From positions 62,001-126,000 of the IMG/VR virus record IMGVR_UViG_3300030616_000017: a stretch of 64,000 bases of DNA, one strand, 5' to 3'. This DNA comes from a virus. Below the pieces are notes generated by a model. It did no database searches and had not been told where the DNA came from. It was given only the letters and a program-made list of their open reading frames with translations. Shown here piece by piece: positions 26,180 through 33,874 of the stretch (its first letter is position 1; every line of letters begins with the position of its first letter). The position numbers were made by a program, and so were the translations under genes.

Positions 26180-28486
26180 ATGGTGGAGAAGTTTACGTTC
26201 AAGCAGAACATAAGTGAAGAAATATTTGAACAAAAATATAATCTGTATAATCAAGCAACTGTAGAAGATGTCATGGAGAGCGTTGCTGAAGAAGTGGCTT
26301 TAGCAGAAGAAACAAAAGAAGATGTGGAAAAATGGAAAAGTGTTTTTTATGATGAGTTAATAAGTACGCGATTAATCCCTGCAGGCCGTATTCTTGCGAA
26401 TGCAAGACCTTTTTCCACCATGAAAAATTACAACAATTGTTTTACCATTGATGTAGAAGATAATATGGAGGGAATTTATCAATCCATCTATGAAGATGCT
26501 ATGATAAGTAGAACAGGAGGAGGAGTAGGGTTTGATATTTCTAAATTACGCCCCAAAAATTCTCCTCTTTCTAAGTTACAGGGGGCTGTCAGTTCTGGTC
26601 CTATGTCTTTTCTGCGTATTTTTAACGAAAGTGCTAAAATTATTCAGACAGGGGGTTATAGAAGAAGTGCTCATATAGCCCTTATGGATATTTCTCACCC
26701 AGATATTGAAGAATTCATTACTGCTAAAAGAGGAGATATAAATAAAGAGTTTACTCAGTTTAATATATCTGTAAAAATACCAGACGCTTTTATGAAAGCG
26801 GTAAAAGATGATGCAGATTGGGATTTAGAGTTTGAAGGAACGGTTTATAAAACAGTCAAAGCCCGCCATTTATACAAGCTTCTTTCTGATAACGCTTTTA
26901 TGCACAATGAACCCGGTGTATTTTATTCTGATACCGTTGAAAAGTATAATAACGGCTGGTGGGCATTTAAACTTGATCGTGTTAATCCCTGTGGCGAGAT
27001 CGTAATGCCTCCTTATTCACTCTGTTGTTTGAGCGCGGTTAATTTATCTCAATTTGTAAGAAACCCTTTCGAAAAGGAAGCCGCTTTTGATTACAAAGCT
27101 TATGCGGAAACAGTCCGAGTAGGAATTAGATTTTTAGATAATGTGTTGGAGCGCACAGATTATCCCCTTGAGCGAATTGAAGAGTTTTCAAAGGAATGGA
27201 GAAGAATAGGTTTAGGTATTACAGGCTTAGGAGATGCCTTTGCTATGCTAGGAATAAAGTATGGCAGTAAAGAATCTAAAATACTAGCTGAAGCGATTGC
27301 AGAAACGCATATGGTAGAGTCTTATACTACCAGTGTAGAGCTTGCTAAAGAAAAAGGGCCTTTTTTAGCTTGTGATAAGAAAAAGCTATCTCAAAGCGCC
27401 TTCATTACAAACAGACTTCCTGAAAGCTTGCAGAAGAAAATAGCAAAAGTGGGTTTAAGGAATATCGCTCTTAATACAATTGCACCTACCGGCACCATTT
27501 CTTTTTCTATAGGGCAGAACTGCAGTAGTGGAGTAGAACCCATCTTTTCTCTTCAGTATGATAGAAATATCAGAACAGGAAGAGGGGACGAAACAAGAAC
27601 AGAAACAGTGTATGATTATGCTTGGTTGAAATATATAGAGCATCTAGGAGAAAATCATTTAGAGTTTAATGGAGATGTTCCTGAGTTTTTTAATACGACG
27701 CTAAATATTGATCCTTATGACGCTATTGATATCCAAGCTATTTGGCAAACGTATATTGATCACTCTATCTCCAAAACTCTCAATTTACCCAAAGGAACTA
27801 AAAAAGCAGATTATGATAAACTTTTTGAGTATGCTTACGAAAAAGGTCTTAAAGGGTTTACAACATTTAATCCTGAAGGTTCTATGAAGGGCGTGCTAGA
27901 ATATAACGAAGCGAAAGAAGAGCAGGTAGATGAATTCGGCCGTCCGCTTACTATTAATAGAACTAATGCTCCAAAGCGCCCTAAAGAGCTACAATGTGAT
28001 ATGCATCAAATCGTAGTGAATAAAGAAAAACATTTGGTGTTAATAGGAAGATTAGACGATGGGTCTATTTATGAAGTATTTGTTACTCCTAATACCGACA
28101 ACCAAATTGACATAGGAACATATAAAAAAGGCCTGCTGAGAAAAGTAAAGAAAGGGCATTATCAGTTGGTTGTCGTGAATGGAGAAGAGAAGAAGATTAT
28201 TGAAGATATTGGAAAACAGTTTAATGAACTTTATGGCTCCCTCTCTCGTTTTATATCTATGGGGCTAAGGCATGGAATTGATCTTCAGTTTGTAATTACA
28301 CAGCTTCAAAAAGATACTTCTTTTGCTTCATTTGAAAAAGCTGTCGCAAGAGTGCTTAAAAAATATCTGAGAGAAGGAGAGAAGGTAAAAATCTCAGAGG
28401 CATGCCCCGTGTGTGATTCAACTAATCTCTTTTTCAAAGAAGGCTGTATGACTTGTGCTGATTGTGGGTGGTCAAAATGCAGTTAG
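26180..28486 (+). CDS. nrdJ: Adenosylcobalamin-dependent (class II) ribonucleotide reductase
   Basis: 768 aa single-chain enzyme. Seen: NNCFTIDV (first redox Cys), RTGGGVGFDISKLRP, VNPCGEI (Asn-Cys-Glu catalytic set), SLCCLSAVNLS, APTGTISFSIG, and a C-terminal zinc/redox tail with CPVC and CADCGWSKC. Class II use means the host must supply or import B12. It is oxygen-independent and needs no small subunit. It provides dNTPs for phage replication. Confidence 0.95.
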   Translation: MVEKFTFKQNISEEIFEQKYNLYNQATVEDVMESVAEEVALAEETKEDVEKWKSVFYDELISTRLIPAGRILANARPFSTMKNYNNCFTIDVEDNMEGIYQSIYEDAMISRTGGGVGFDISKLRPKNSPLSKLQGAVSSGPMSFLRIFNESAKIIQTGGYRRSAHIALMDISHPDIEEFITAKRGDINKEFTQFNISVKIPDAFMKAVKDDADWDLEFEGTVYKTVKARHLYKLLSDNAFMHNEPGVFYSDTVEKYNNGWWAFKLDRVNPCGEIVMPPYSLCCLSAVNLSQFVRNPFEKEAAFDYKAYAETVRVGIRFLDNVLERTDYPLERIEEFSKEWRRIGLGITGLGDAFAMLGIKYGSKESKILAEAIAETHMVESYTTSVELAKEKGPFLACDKKKLSQSAFITNRLPESLQKKIAKVGLRNIALNTIAPTGTISFSIGQNCSSGVEPIFSLQYDRNIRTGRGDETRTETVYDYAWLKYIEHLGENHLEFNGDVPEFFNTTLNIDPYDAIDIQAIWQTYIDHSISKTLNLPKGTKKADYDKLFEYAYEKGLKGFTTFNPEGSMKGVLEYNEAKEEQVDEFGRPLTINRTNAPKRPKELQCDMHQIVVNKEKHLVLIGRLDDGSIYEVFVTPNTDNQIDIGTYKKGLLRKVKKGHYQLVVVNGEEKKIIEDIGKQFNELYGSLSRFISMGLRHGIDLQFVITQLQKDTSFASFEKAVARVLKKYLREGEKVKISEACPVCDSTNLFFKEGCMTCADCGWSKCS

Positions 28487-28503
28487 TTTTTAAGATATTA
28501 GCT

Positions 28504-28514
28504 ACTAATATAAA
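28504..28514 (+). promoter_or_regulatory. ACTAATATAAA motif after nrdJ
   Basis: ACTAATATAAA in the intergenic region before the terminator at 28560. No gene start follows at close range except the permease at 28616, which lies beyond the terminator. Confidence 0.3.
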
Positions 28515-28559
28515 AATGGTAGACATTGTAGATCGGGATAATTTTTATTGACTCATTTT

Positions 28560-28588
28560 AATACCCCCTTCGTGGAGGTATTTTTTTT
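28560..28588 (+). terminator. Rho-independent terminator after nrdJ
   Basis: AATACC and GGTATT arms, extended inward by two more G-C pairs across one mismatch, have a small loop and are followed by eight T residues. Confidence 0.75.
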
Positions 28589-28615
28589 GGGTAAAAACAA
28601 CTATAGGAGGTTGGA

Positions 28616-29827
28616 ATGAAACTTTTCACAGAAACATGGAAACAAAAGATGCAGGATATCATTGTAGGTATTCAGTATCTTTTCGTAGCGGCAGGAGCAA
28701 CAATTCTTGTTCCTCTGTTAACAGGTATTCCTGTATCAGTATGCGTAGTGACAGCTGGTATAGGGACTCTTATTTTTCACTTCATTACGGGTAAGGGAGT
28801 ACCTGTTCTTCTTTCTTCATCGTTTGCATTTATTGCGCCGATTGTGGCTGTAAAAGAACTATATGGTTTGCCTTTTGCATACGGAGGAGTTATTGTAGCT
28901 GGTTTATTGTACTTACTGTTTGCAGCTCTTATCTATTTTGTTGGGTTAGAGTTTATTAAAAAACTATTTCCCACCCCTGTGACAGCAACGATGGTAATTC
29001 TAATCGGTTTAATTTTAGCTCCTGTTGCGATTTCAAGTGCTTCACAAAACTGGATTATTGCTTTGATTACTCTTGCTGCTGGAGCTGCTATTAAAGTTGT
29101 GTGGGATAATAAATTCATTGGCTCATTAGCTATAATTGGAGCAATGGCTGTAGGATATCTTGTTTCAATAGCAGCAGGAATTGTAGATGTAAGCGCTGTT
29201 CAAGCAGCTGCGCTTGTAGGTGTTCCTGAATTTCAATTACCTCAATTTAATGCAAACGCTATTATGATTATTGCTCCGATTGCTATTGTAACATTTCTAG
29301 AACATTTTGCAGATATTTCCGCAGTGAGTAAAGTAGTTGAAAAAGATTTTCTAAAAGATCCTGGTGTACATAAAACATTGATAGGCGATGGTATAGCAAC
29401 AGCAATTGCTGGTTGTTTAGGAGGTTGTCCTAATACCACGTATTCAGAAAATATAGGGGCATTAGAGATTACAGGAGTTAAGAGAGCTAGCGTACTAAGA
29501 ATAACAGCTATAGCTTTAATCGTGGTAGGGTTTCTTCCTAAGATTGCATACCTTATTCATTCTATTCCTGCTCCTGTTGTGGGAGGAATCAGCATTCTTC
29601 TTTTCGGTCTTATCTCAGCAAATGGAGTTAAAAACCTAGTACAAGAACAAATTGATCTCAAAGATCATAAGAACCTCTTTATTATAGCGTCCATGTTAAT
29701 TGTTGGTGCTGGAGGCTCAGTTATTGAAATAGGTTCAGTTACATTTTCCAGCTTAGCTCTTGCAGCTCTTGTAGGTATAGTGATGAACGTAGCGTTCAAT
29801 TGGAAAACTTTTTTCAAAAAAAGTTAA
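28616..29827 (+). CDS. NCS2-family uracil/xanthine permease
   Basis: 403 aa with about 12-14 hydrophobic helices. Family signatures: LLSSSFAFIAPI, IAPIAIVTFLEHFADISAVSKVV, GCPNTTYSENIGALEITGV and PAPVVGGISILLFGLISANGVK, matching UraA-type nucleobase:proton or sodium symporters. A strong AGGAGG box precedes the ATG. It imports uracil or a purine base; the QPNTTYGENIG-like loop favours uracil. Such a transporter is rare in phage. It may feed pyrimidine supply during infection. The gene stands alone between a terminator and the tmRNA-like RNA. Confidence 0.92.
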   Translation: MKLFTETWKQKMQDIIVGIQYLFVAAGATILVPLLTGIPVSVCVVTAGIGTLIFHFITGKGVPVLLSSSFAFIAPIVAVKELYGLPFAYGGVIVAGLLYLLFAALIYFVGLEFIKKLFPTPVTATMVILIGLILAPVAISSASQNWIIALITLAAGAAIKVVWDNKFIGSLAIIGAMAVGYLVSIAAGIVDVSAVQAAALVGVPEFQLPQFNANAIMIIAPIAIVTFLEHFADISAVSKVVEKDFLKDPGVHKTLIGDGIATAIAGCLGGCPNTTYSENIGALEITGVKRASVLRITAIALIVVGFLPKIAYLIHSIPAPVVGGISILLFGLISANGVKNLVQEQIDLKDHKNLFIIASMLIVGAGGSVIEIGSVTFSSLALAALVGIVMNVAFNWKTFFKKS

Positions 29828-29835
29828 GAAAGTAG

Positions 29836-29864
29836 TTGAAAAATCTCTTTCGCTTGGTTATATT
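29836..29864 (+). promoter_or_regulatory. Promoter of the tmRNA-like RNA and first tRNA cluster
   Basis: TTGAAA (29836-29841), 17 bases, TATATT (29859-29864). The predicted start falls at about 29871-29874, the first base of the tmRNA-like acceptor stem. Confidence 0.7.
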
Positions 29865-29873
29865 ATGAGGAGA

Positions 29874-29978
29874 GGGGGAGAAAATGGATTCGACTGCTAC
29901 ACTGCTGAAGCGACGAAAGGCCCAAAGTAACGAAAGCTGAGGTGTAGCAGGACTCGGGTTCGATGCCCGACTCCTCCA
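29874..29978 (+). ncRNA. Minimal tmRNA-like RNA (105 nt) without a normal mRNA-like domain
   Basis: Acceptor GGGGGAG (29874-29880) pairs with CTCCTCC (29971-29977), with G3-U70 at the third pair and A73, the alanine identity set of tmRNA. The D-region AAAATGGATTCGA matches the conserved tmRNA form (GGAUUCGAC) and has no D-stem. A perfect 9-bp helix (CTGCTACAC 29894-29902 with GTGTAGCAG 29942-29950) takes the place of tmRNA helix P2. The T-arm is TCGGG-TTCGATG-CCCGA. Only a 39-nt loop (29903-29941) replaces the pseudoknots and tag region of a normal ~350-nt tmRNA. A short frame GCT GAA GCG ACG AAA GGC CCA AAG TAA lies in the loop but may be chance. Own promoter; tRNAs follow. CCA is not encoded. 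Confidence 0.8.
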
Positions 29979-29991
29979 AAATAAAAAATAT

Positions 29992-30081
29992 GGGCAAGTG
30001 GCGAAGCTGGTTGAAACGCATGAGACTTAAAATCTCATACCCAAGCGGTAAACATCGTGGGTTCGATCCCCACCTTGCCTA
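29992..30081 (+). tRNA. tRNA-Leu(UAA)
   Basis: Acceptor GGGCAAG/CTTGCCT. Anticodon arm TGAGA-CTTAAAA-TCTCA with UAA. Long variable arm (type II) and T-arm GTGGG-TTCGATC-CCCAC. CCA not encoded. Confidence 0.93.
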
Positions 30082-30085
30082 ATAT

Positions 30086-30159
30086 GGCACCTTAGCTCAG
30101 CTGGATAGAGCATGAGATTTCTAATCTCAGGGTCACAGGTTCGAATCCTGTAGGTGTCA
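30086..30159 (+). tRNA. tRNA-Arg(UCU)
   Basis: Acceptor GGCACCT/AGGTGTC, D-arm GCTC...GAGC, anticodon loop TTTCTAA (UCU), T-arm ACAGG-TTCGAAT-CCTGT, discriminator A. CCA not encoded. Confidence 0.93.
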
Positions 30160-30160
30160 T

Positions 30161-30171
30161 ACTAATATAAA
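30161..30171 (+). promoter_or_regulatory. ACTAATATAAA motif between tRNAs
   Basis: ACTAATATAAA lies two bases after tRNA-Arg and a few bases before tRNA-Lys. It could be a promoter element or a spacer shared among tRNA units. Confidence 0.3.
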
Positions 30172-30175
30172 AAAT

Positions 30176-30248
30176 GGACCGTTAGCTCAGTCGGTAGAGC
30201 AACGCACTTTTAATGCGTAGGTCACAGGATCGTAGCCTGTACGGTTCA
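30176..30248 (+). tRNA. tRNA-Lys(UUU)
   Basis: Acceptor GGACCGT/ACGGTTC, D-arm GCTC...GAGC, anticodon arm ACGCA-CTTTTAA-TGCGT (UUU). The T-loop reads ATCGTAG, so position 54 is A rather than T and the loop loses its standard T54-A58 pair. CCA not encoded. Confidence 0.88.
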
Positions 30249-30252
30249 CTAA

Positions 30253-30324
30253 GGTTTATTCGTATATTGGTTAGTACGCTGGATTGTCGATCCAGAAGGC
30301 GGGGTTCGATTCCCCGATAGACCG
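30253..30324 (+). tRNA. tRNA-Asp(GUC)
   Basis: Acceptor GGTTTAT/ATAGACC, anticodon arm CTGGA-TTGTCGA-TCCAG (GUC), T-arm GGGG-TTCGATT-CCCC, discriminator G as expected for Asp. Confidence 0.9.
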
Positions 30325-30368
30325 TTTTTGTAAGAAATCTATATAGTTTTTTCTTACAAAATCTCTTT

Positions 30369-30442
30369 GCTCCCTTCGTCTAATCGGTTAGGATATCGCC
30401 CTTTCAAGGCGAAGATATCGGGTTCAAGTCCCGTAGGGAGTA
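30369..30442 (+). tRNA. tRNA-Glu(UUC)
   Basis: Acceptor GCTCCCT/AGGGAGT, anticodon arm TCGCC-CTTTCAA-GGCGA (UUC), T-arm CGGG-TTCAAGT-CCCG. Last tRNA of the first cluster. Confidence 0.92.
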
Positions 30443-30453
30443 AAACATTTTAC

Positions 30454-30482
30454 TTTACTTTTTGGTAGAAAATGATTATATT
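30454..30482 (+). promoter_or_regulatory. Promoter of the three-element structured RNA / TerD-protein leader
   Basis: TTTACT (30454-30459), 17 bases, TATATT (30477-30482). The predicted start (about 30489) coincides with the first base of element 1. Confidence 0.65.
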
Positions 30483-30488
30483 ATATAT

Positions 30489-30546
30489 GTAGGCAGAGGG
30501 AGTTCCTCTAAAAAACACGGTGAAAGTTTGAATACTCTCCGCCTAC
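30489..30546 (+). ncRNA. Structured RNA element 1 of 3
   Basis: 58 nt closed by GTAGGC (30489-30494) and GCCTAC (30541-30546). The inner layout repeats in the two following elements: closing stem ending GGC/GCC, an asymmetric A-rich bulge, a second purine-rich stem (here GAG..GAGT with ACTCTC), then GTTCCT on the 5' side. It begins exactly at a predicted transcription start. No Rfam family was recognised. Confidence 0.5.
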
Positions 30547-30561
30547 TTTATTGAAATTAAT

Positions 30562-30617
30562 ATGGCATAGAGGGTTCCTATACTATCAACTTTAAATTGA
30601 ATTCTACCCTCCGCCAT
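30562..30617 (+). ncRNA. Structured RNA element 2 of 3
   Basis: 56 nt closed by ATGGC (30562-30566) and GCCAT (30613-30617). The bulge is ATA, the second stem GAGGGT/ACCCTC, then GTTCCTA as in the other copies. The apical hairpin TCAA-CTTTAAA-TTGA has a 7-nt anticodon-like loop. Confidence 0.5.
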
Positions 30618-30633
30618 TTTAATATGAGTAATT

Positions 30634-30723
30634 AAGGGCATAAGAAGTTCCTAATGTAAAGAATTTACAGGGCAACTCCTACGGGAGCAGGGCCCTGTGC
30701 CAACAAACTTACTTCTCGCCCTT
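30634..30723 (+). ncRNA. Structured RNA element 3 of 3
   Basis: 90 nt closed by AAGGGC (30634-30639) and GCCCTT (30718-30723). A second stem AGAAGT/ACTTCT and GTTCCTA follow the shared plan. The interior is enlarged by TGTAAA/TTTACA and by a CAGGGC/GCCCTG stem that carries a CTCC-TACG-GGAG hairpin (a stable UNCG-type loop). It ends 27 bases before the TerD-protein ATG. Confidence 0.5.
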
Positions 30724-30750
30724 TTATTAACCTACCAAAAGGAGAATCAA

Positions 30751-32694
30751 ATGATTTCCACTCTACGTCTTTTTAATGGTATTATTATTCCCAACAAAGA
30801 AGTTCCTGAAGATACTAATTCAGTAATATGGCCTCATGAAAAGTCTTACGAACAGCTTACTAAAGAAACTCTCAAGAAAGGATACATTGTTGATAAGGCT
30901 ATCTATTTTAATCTTACTCCTGAAGGCTTAAAAGACTTTAACAAGGCTATGAAAGAAAAGCTTACTTTTCATCGAGATTGGAATAATAGCTTTTATAAGT
31001 CTTGGAATAAACTGGAAACTCTTTCAGATTTTGAATTGCGTTTAGACCAGCTTTTTCATTACTTTACTACGTATGGAGCCGAAGCTCTTGGAATAAAAGA
31101 TTCTTTTGTTTACCTCCCTAAAGGCAATACTTTTATGCCCCCTGTAAGTGAAGATTTTTCTTTTCTTTATATTCGTGGATTTGAAAGAGAAGAAATTCAG
31201 GAAAAGATTGTAGCTATGGTTGGTTCTGGAATTGCTCTAAAAGAAGAAACCATTGAAGATCTTCTTACTATTGTTATGGAATTTTCAAAGAAGCACATTT
31301 TCGACATCTTCTCTGTTTGCAAGAACAAGGAAGTGAAGGTTCGATTAGCAGAGTTATATGATTTTATTCCTAAAAATGTAGGAGAATTTCTTAGATACGT
31401 TATTTACAAGAATACAGGGAAGTCTCTTGTTATTAAGAATAAAGCTACAATTGACGCTATAAAGATAGGGAGAGATAGAAAAACTCCTTCTTATTTCTAT
31501 GCGTATAGAGATGCTTATGGGCTTGAAAGTCTTGCTAAAAACTTTTATCGGTATAAGCCTCTTCTTCTTGCTTTTCGGTCTGCATTCCCTGAACTAAAGC
31601 CACTGATTAATCAAGTAAGAAAACTTGCTGTAAAGTTCCATGAACCTATGAAAGAAGATTTTCTTAATACTGTTACCAAAAAAATCAAACAGAATGCTGT
31701 TCTTAATCTCACCACTTTAGAACAAGAACTCTTTAAGGCAAACACCTTTAGAAAAGTACGGTTGCTATATGCTCTTCAGAATCTGGAAAGCCAAACTGAA
31801 GATAAAATCTATAATATTCGGAACGGTAAACAGTATGTAACGAAAGCAAGTATGCCTCGATTTAAAAAAGAGGATGTTGCTTTTTTAGCTGATAAGGTCT
31901 ATTCTCATATTGTTGAAGATATTAAACCAAATGTAGAAGGTAAGACAGTTTTGGTTCATCCAAGACTTGCATATGCTCTTCCTTCTTCAGAAAAGAATTT
32001 TATAGGAAACTACCCTGTCAAGAGTAAGGTAGAATTCAACAGTACAAGAGACCTGATTATTGGTGTTCACTGGAAAAATCAAAAAAATAGAGTAGATCTA
32101 GATCTTTCTCTTCTTAGTCTTGATGGAACCAAGTTTGGATGGAATGGTCGTTATAGGGATGAAGGAATTCTTTTTTCAGGCGATGTGACTGATGCTCCTG
32201 GAGCAGGAGCTTCTGAGTTTTATTATTTCAAAGGTGTTAAAGACGGGATGTATTCAGTAGTTTTGAATTATTACAATTCTTATGGGGTAGAAGAAGAATG
32301 CCCTTTTGATATAATTATTGGGGCTTTTGATGGACAAGATATTAATAGGAATTTTATGTTACGCCCTGAAAATATTGTTTTTCAAGCCTCCTCATCTATC
32401 GGCCCTGAACAGATTAATCTGGGAATGGTGGTTATAGAGGGAGACAAAAAAGTATTTAGTATGATAGAGGGAAAGAGAGCTCGTGCTTCAGTGTCTGCTA
32501 ACGATGAACTCAATGCTGTATATTTGAATGCACTTAAATCTGAAACTGAAAATATTATATTTCTAACAGATGTGCTTACTGATGCTGGAGCTGTAGTAGT
32601 AGAAGATCGAGAAGATTCAGTTATTGATTTTGATCTTACTCCTACCTATATTCAGAAAGATACCATTATGTCAATGTTTACAAAGGAGAGGTAA
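30751..32694 (+). CDS. Large protein with C-terminal TerD-like domain
   Basis: 647 aa. The start is at MISTLRL (30751) behind AAAAGGAG; the 54-base upstream extension lies in the structured leader. Residues about 430-560 resemble the TerD/TerZ tellurite-resistance fold (RVDLDLSLLSLDGTKFG, then GILFSGDVTDAPGAGASEFYYF, then YSVVLNYYNSYG), with the DLDLS and SGD-x-T motifs of calcium-binding Ter proteins. The first ~420 residues are mostly helical and unassigned; a repeat-type RNA- or protein-binding scaffold is possible. An RNA ligase gene follows one base later, so the pair may act together on RNA. Confidence 0.6.
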   Translation: MISTLRLFNGIIIPNKEVPEDTNSVIWPHEKSYEQLTKETLKKGYIVDKAIYFNLTPEGLKDFNKAMKEKLTFHRDWNNSFYKSWNKLETLSDFELRLDQLFHYFTTYGAEALGIKDSFVYLPKGNTFMPPVSEDFSFLYIRGFEREEIQEKIVAMVGSGIALKEETIEDLLTIVMEFSKKHIFDIFSVCKNKEVKVRLAELYDFIPKNVGEFLRYVIYKNTGKSLVIKNKATIDAIKIGRDRKTPSYFYAYRDAYGLESLAKNFYRYKPLLLAFRSAFPELKPLINQVRKLAVKFHEPMKEDFLNTVTKKIKQNAVLNLTTLEQELFKANTFRKVRLLYALQNLESQTEDKIYNIRNGKQYVTKASMPRFKKEDVAFLADKVYSHIVEDIKPNVEGKTVLVHPRLAYALPSSEKNFIGNYPVKSKVEFNSTRDLIIGVHWKNQKNRVDLDLSLLSLDGTKFGWNGRYRDEGILFSGDVTDAPGAGASEFYYFKGVKDGMYSVVLNYYNSYGVEEECPFDIIIGAFDGQDINRNFMLRPENIVFQASSSIGPEQINLGMVVIEGDKKVFSMIEGKRARASVSANDELNAVYLNALKSETENIIFLTDVLTDAGAVVVEDREDSVIDFDLTPTYIQKDTIMSMFTKER

Positions 32695-32695
32695 A

Positions 32696-33808
32696 ATGAG
32701 AGACCTTGCTTATATTGCTAAAATTGAAAAGCTTGAACCCATTAAAGATAAGGATAGAATTGAACTCGCCACAGTAGCTAATTGGGAAGTAATTGTAGGA
32801 AAAGGAGAATATAAGGTTGGAGACCTTGTGGTGTATGTTGAGTATGATACTGTTCTTCCTGTCAAGCCCGAATTCGAGTTTCTAAGAAAAAGATGTTATT
32901 CAAAACTTTATGACGGGTTTAGAATTCGTAATATGTCAATGGCTGGTGTATTTTCTCAAGGAATTGTGTTTCCTCTCTCTATTCTCCCAAAGAGTGTTAA
33001 GATTGAGGAGGGAAGAAATGTTGCTAAAGAACTAGAAATTGTTCGATATGATCCAGAAGAGATACGAGAAAATAGAATGATTCATAATTCCAAGCCTAAA
33101 AATCCTCTTATGAGATTTAAGTGGTTTAGAAAACTTCGGAATAAATATTTTGGTAAAACTTCCTCTTATCCTTCTACAGTAAAGAAATCTGATGAAACAA
33201 ATATTCAGAAGCTTTTCAACGCGTACAAAGAAAATTATAATGATGTGAAGTTTTATGCTACGGAAAAAGTAGAAGGACAAGCAGCAACCTATGTGCTTAA
33301 ACGAGGTCGCTTTCACGTTTACTCCCACAATAAGAGTGTGCGGAACGATGGAAAAAACAATTGGTCAGCAACTGCTAAACTGTATGACATTGAAAAGAAG
33401 CTGCGTCAGTATAAAAGAAAACACGGAGTAGAGCTTGCAATCCAAGGAGAAATTGCGGGGCCGGGAATTCAAAAGAATATCTATGGGTTTGATACATTTA
33501 GATTTTTCGTATATAAAATCACTAATGTGAAAACAGGTGAAGCGTACAACTTCGTGGATTTAGTTAATCTTATTGTAAAGTTAGATCTATTTCTTTGTCC
33601 TCTTGTTTATACATCTATATATCTTAATGCGTTTGAAACCGTACAGGAAATTCTTGAGCATAGTAATGGAGATAGTGTATTAAGAAAGGATAAGAAGATT
33701 CCAAGAGAAGGGCTTGTATGGAGAGCTGTAGAAGATCAAAATATAGGGTTTAAAGCTAAGAGTCCGGTATACCTTGCAGCTTGGGATAAAAAAGATAAAA
33801 CTGAATAA
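32696..33808 (+). CDS. RNA ligase, DRB0094/Rnl5-like with N-terminal OB domain
   Basis: 370 aa from the ATG at 32696 (GGAGAG box). Residues 1-110 match the OB-type N-terminal domain of Deinococcus DRB0094-type ligases (AYIAKIEKLEPIKDKDRIELATVANWEVIVG). The nucleotidyltransferase core has motif I ATEKVEGQAA with the adenylated Lys at about 191, VYSHNKSV, ELAIQGEIAGPGIQ (motif III-like), REGLVWRA (motif IV) and GFKAKSPVYL (motif V). Joins RNA ends, possibly cleaved tRNA. The genome has a second, Rnl1-type ligase. Confidence 0.88.
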   Translation: MRDLAYIAKIEKLEPIKDKDRIELATVANWEVIVGKGEYKVGDLVVYVEYDTVLPVKPEFEFLRKRCYSKLYDGFRIRNMSMAGVFSQGIVFPLSILPKSVKIEEGRNVAKELEIVRYDPEEIRENRMIHNSKPKNPLMRFKWFRKLRNKYFGKTSSYPSTVKKSDETNIQKLFNAYKENYNDVKFYATEKVEGQAATYVLKRGRFHVYSHNKSVRNDGKNNWSATAKLYDIEKKLRQYKRKHGVELAIQGEIAGPGIQKNIYGFDTFRFFVYKITNVKTGEAYNFVDLVNLIVKLDLFLCPLVYTSIYLNAFETVQEILEHSNGDSVLRKDKKIPREGLVWRAVEDQNIGFKAKSPVYLAAWDKKDKTE

Positions 33809-33814
33809 AATTAC

Positions 33815-33843
33815 TTGATTTTTTTCAAATTAGCTGTTATATT
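33815..33843 (+). promoter_or_regulatory. Promoter of the muramidase gene
   Basis: TTGATT (33815-33820), 17 bases, TATATT (33838-33843). It is followed by a short leader with a GAAGGAG box. Confidence 0.65.
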
Positions 33844-33874
33844 ATAATCTGTAACCAAAATGAAGGAGTTTAAA

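Noticed and set aside
29874-29978. Reading the tmRNA-like RNA as an ordinary tRNA with a long variable arm
   Set aside because: No D-stem or anticodon arm exists, while the D-region and G3-U70 follow tmRNA rules.
30674-30690. Match of 13 bases (ACTCCTACGGGAG) to a conserved 16S rRNA hairpin
   Set aside because: It is the simple C(UACG)G tetraloop on a four-pair stem, so convergence is more likely than rRNA descent.
30489-30723. Known riboswitch classes (preQ1, fluoride, guanidine-II)
   Set aside because: The preQ1-I core with its A-rich tail, the fluoride pseudoknot and the ACGR loops of guanidine-II are not present, even though preQ1 would fit the que genes.
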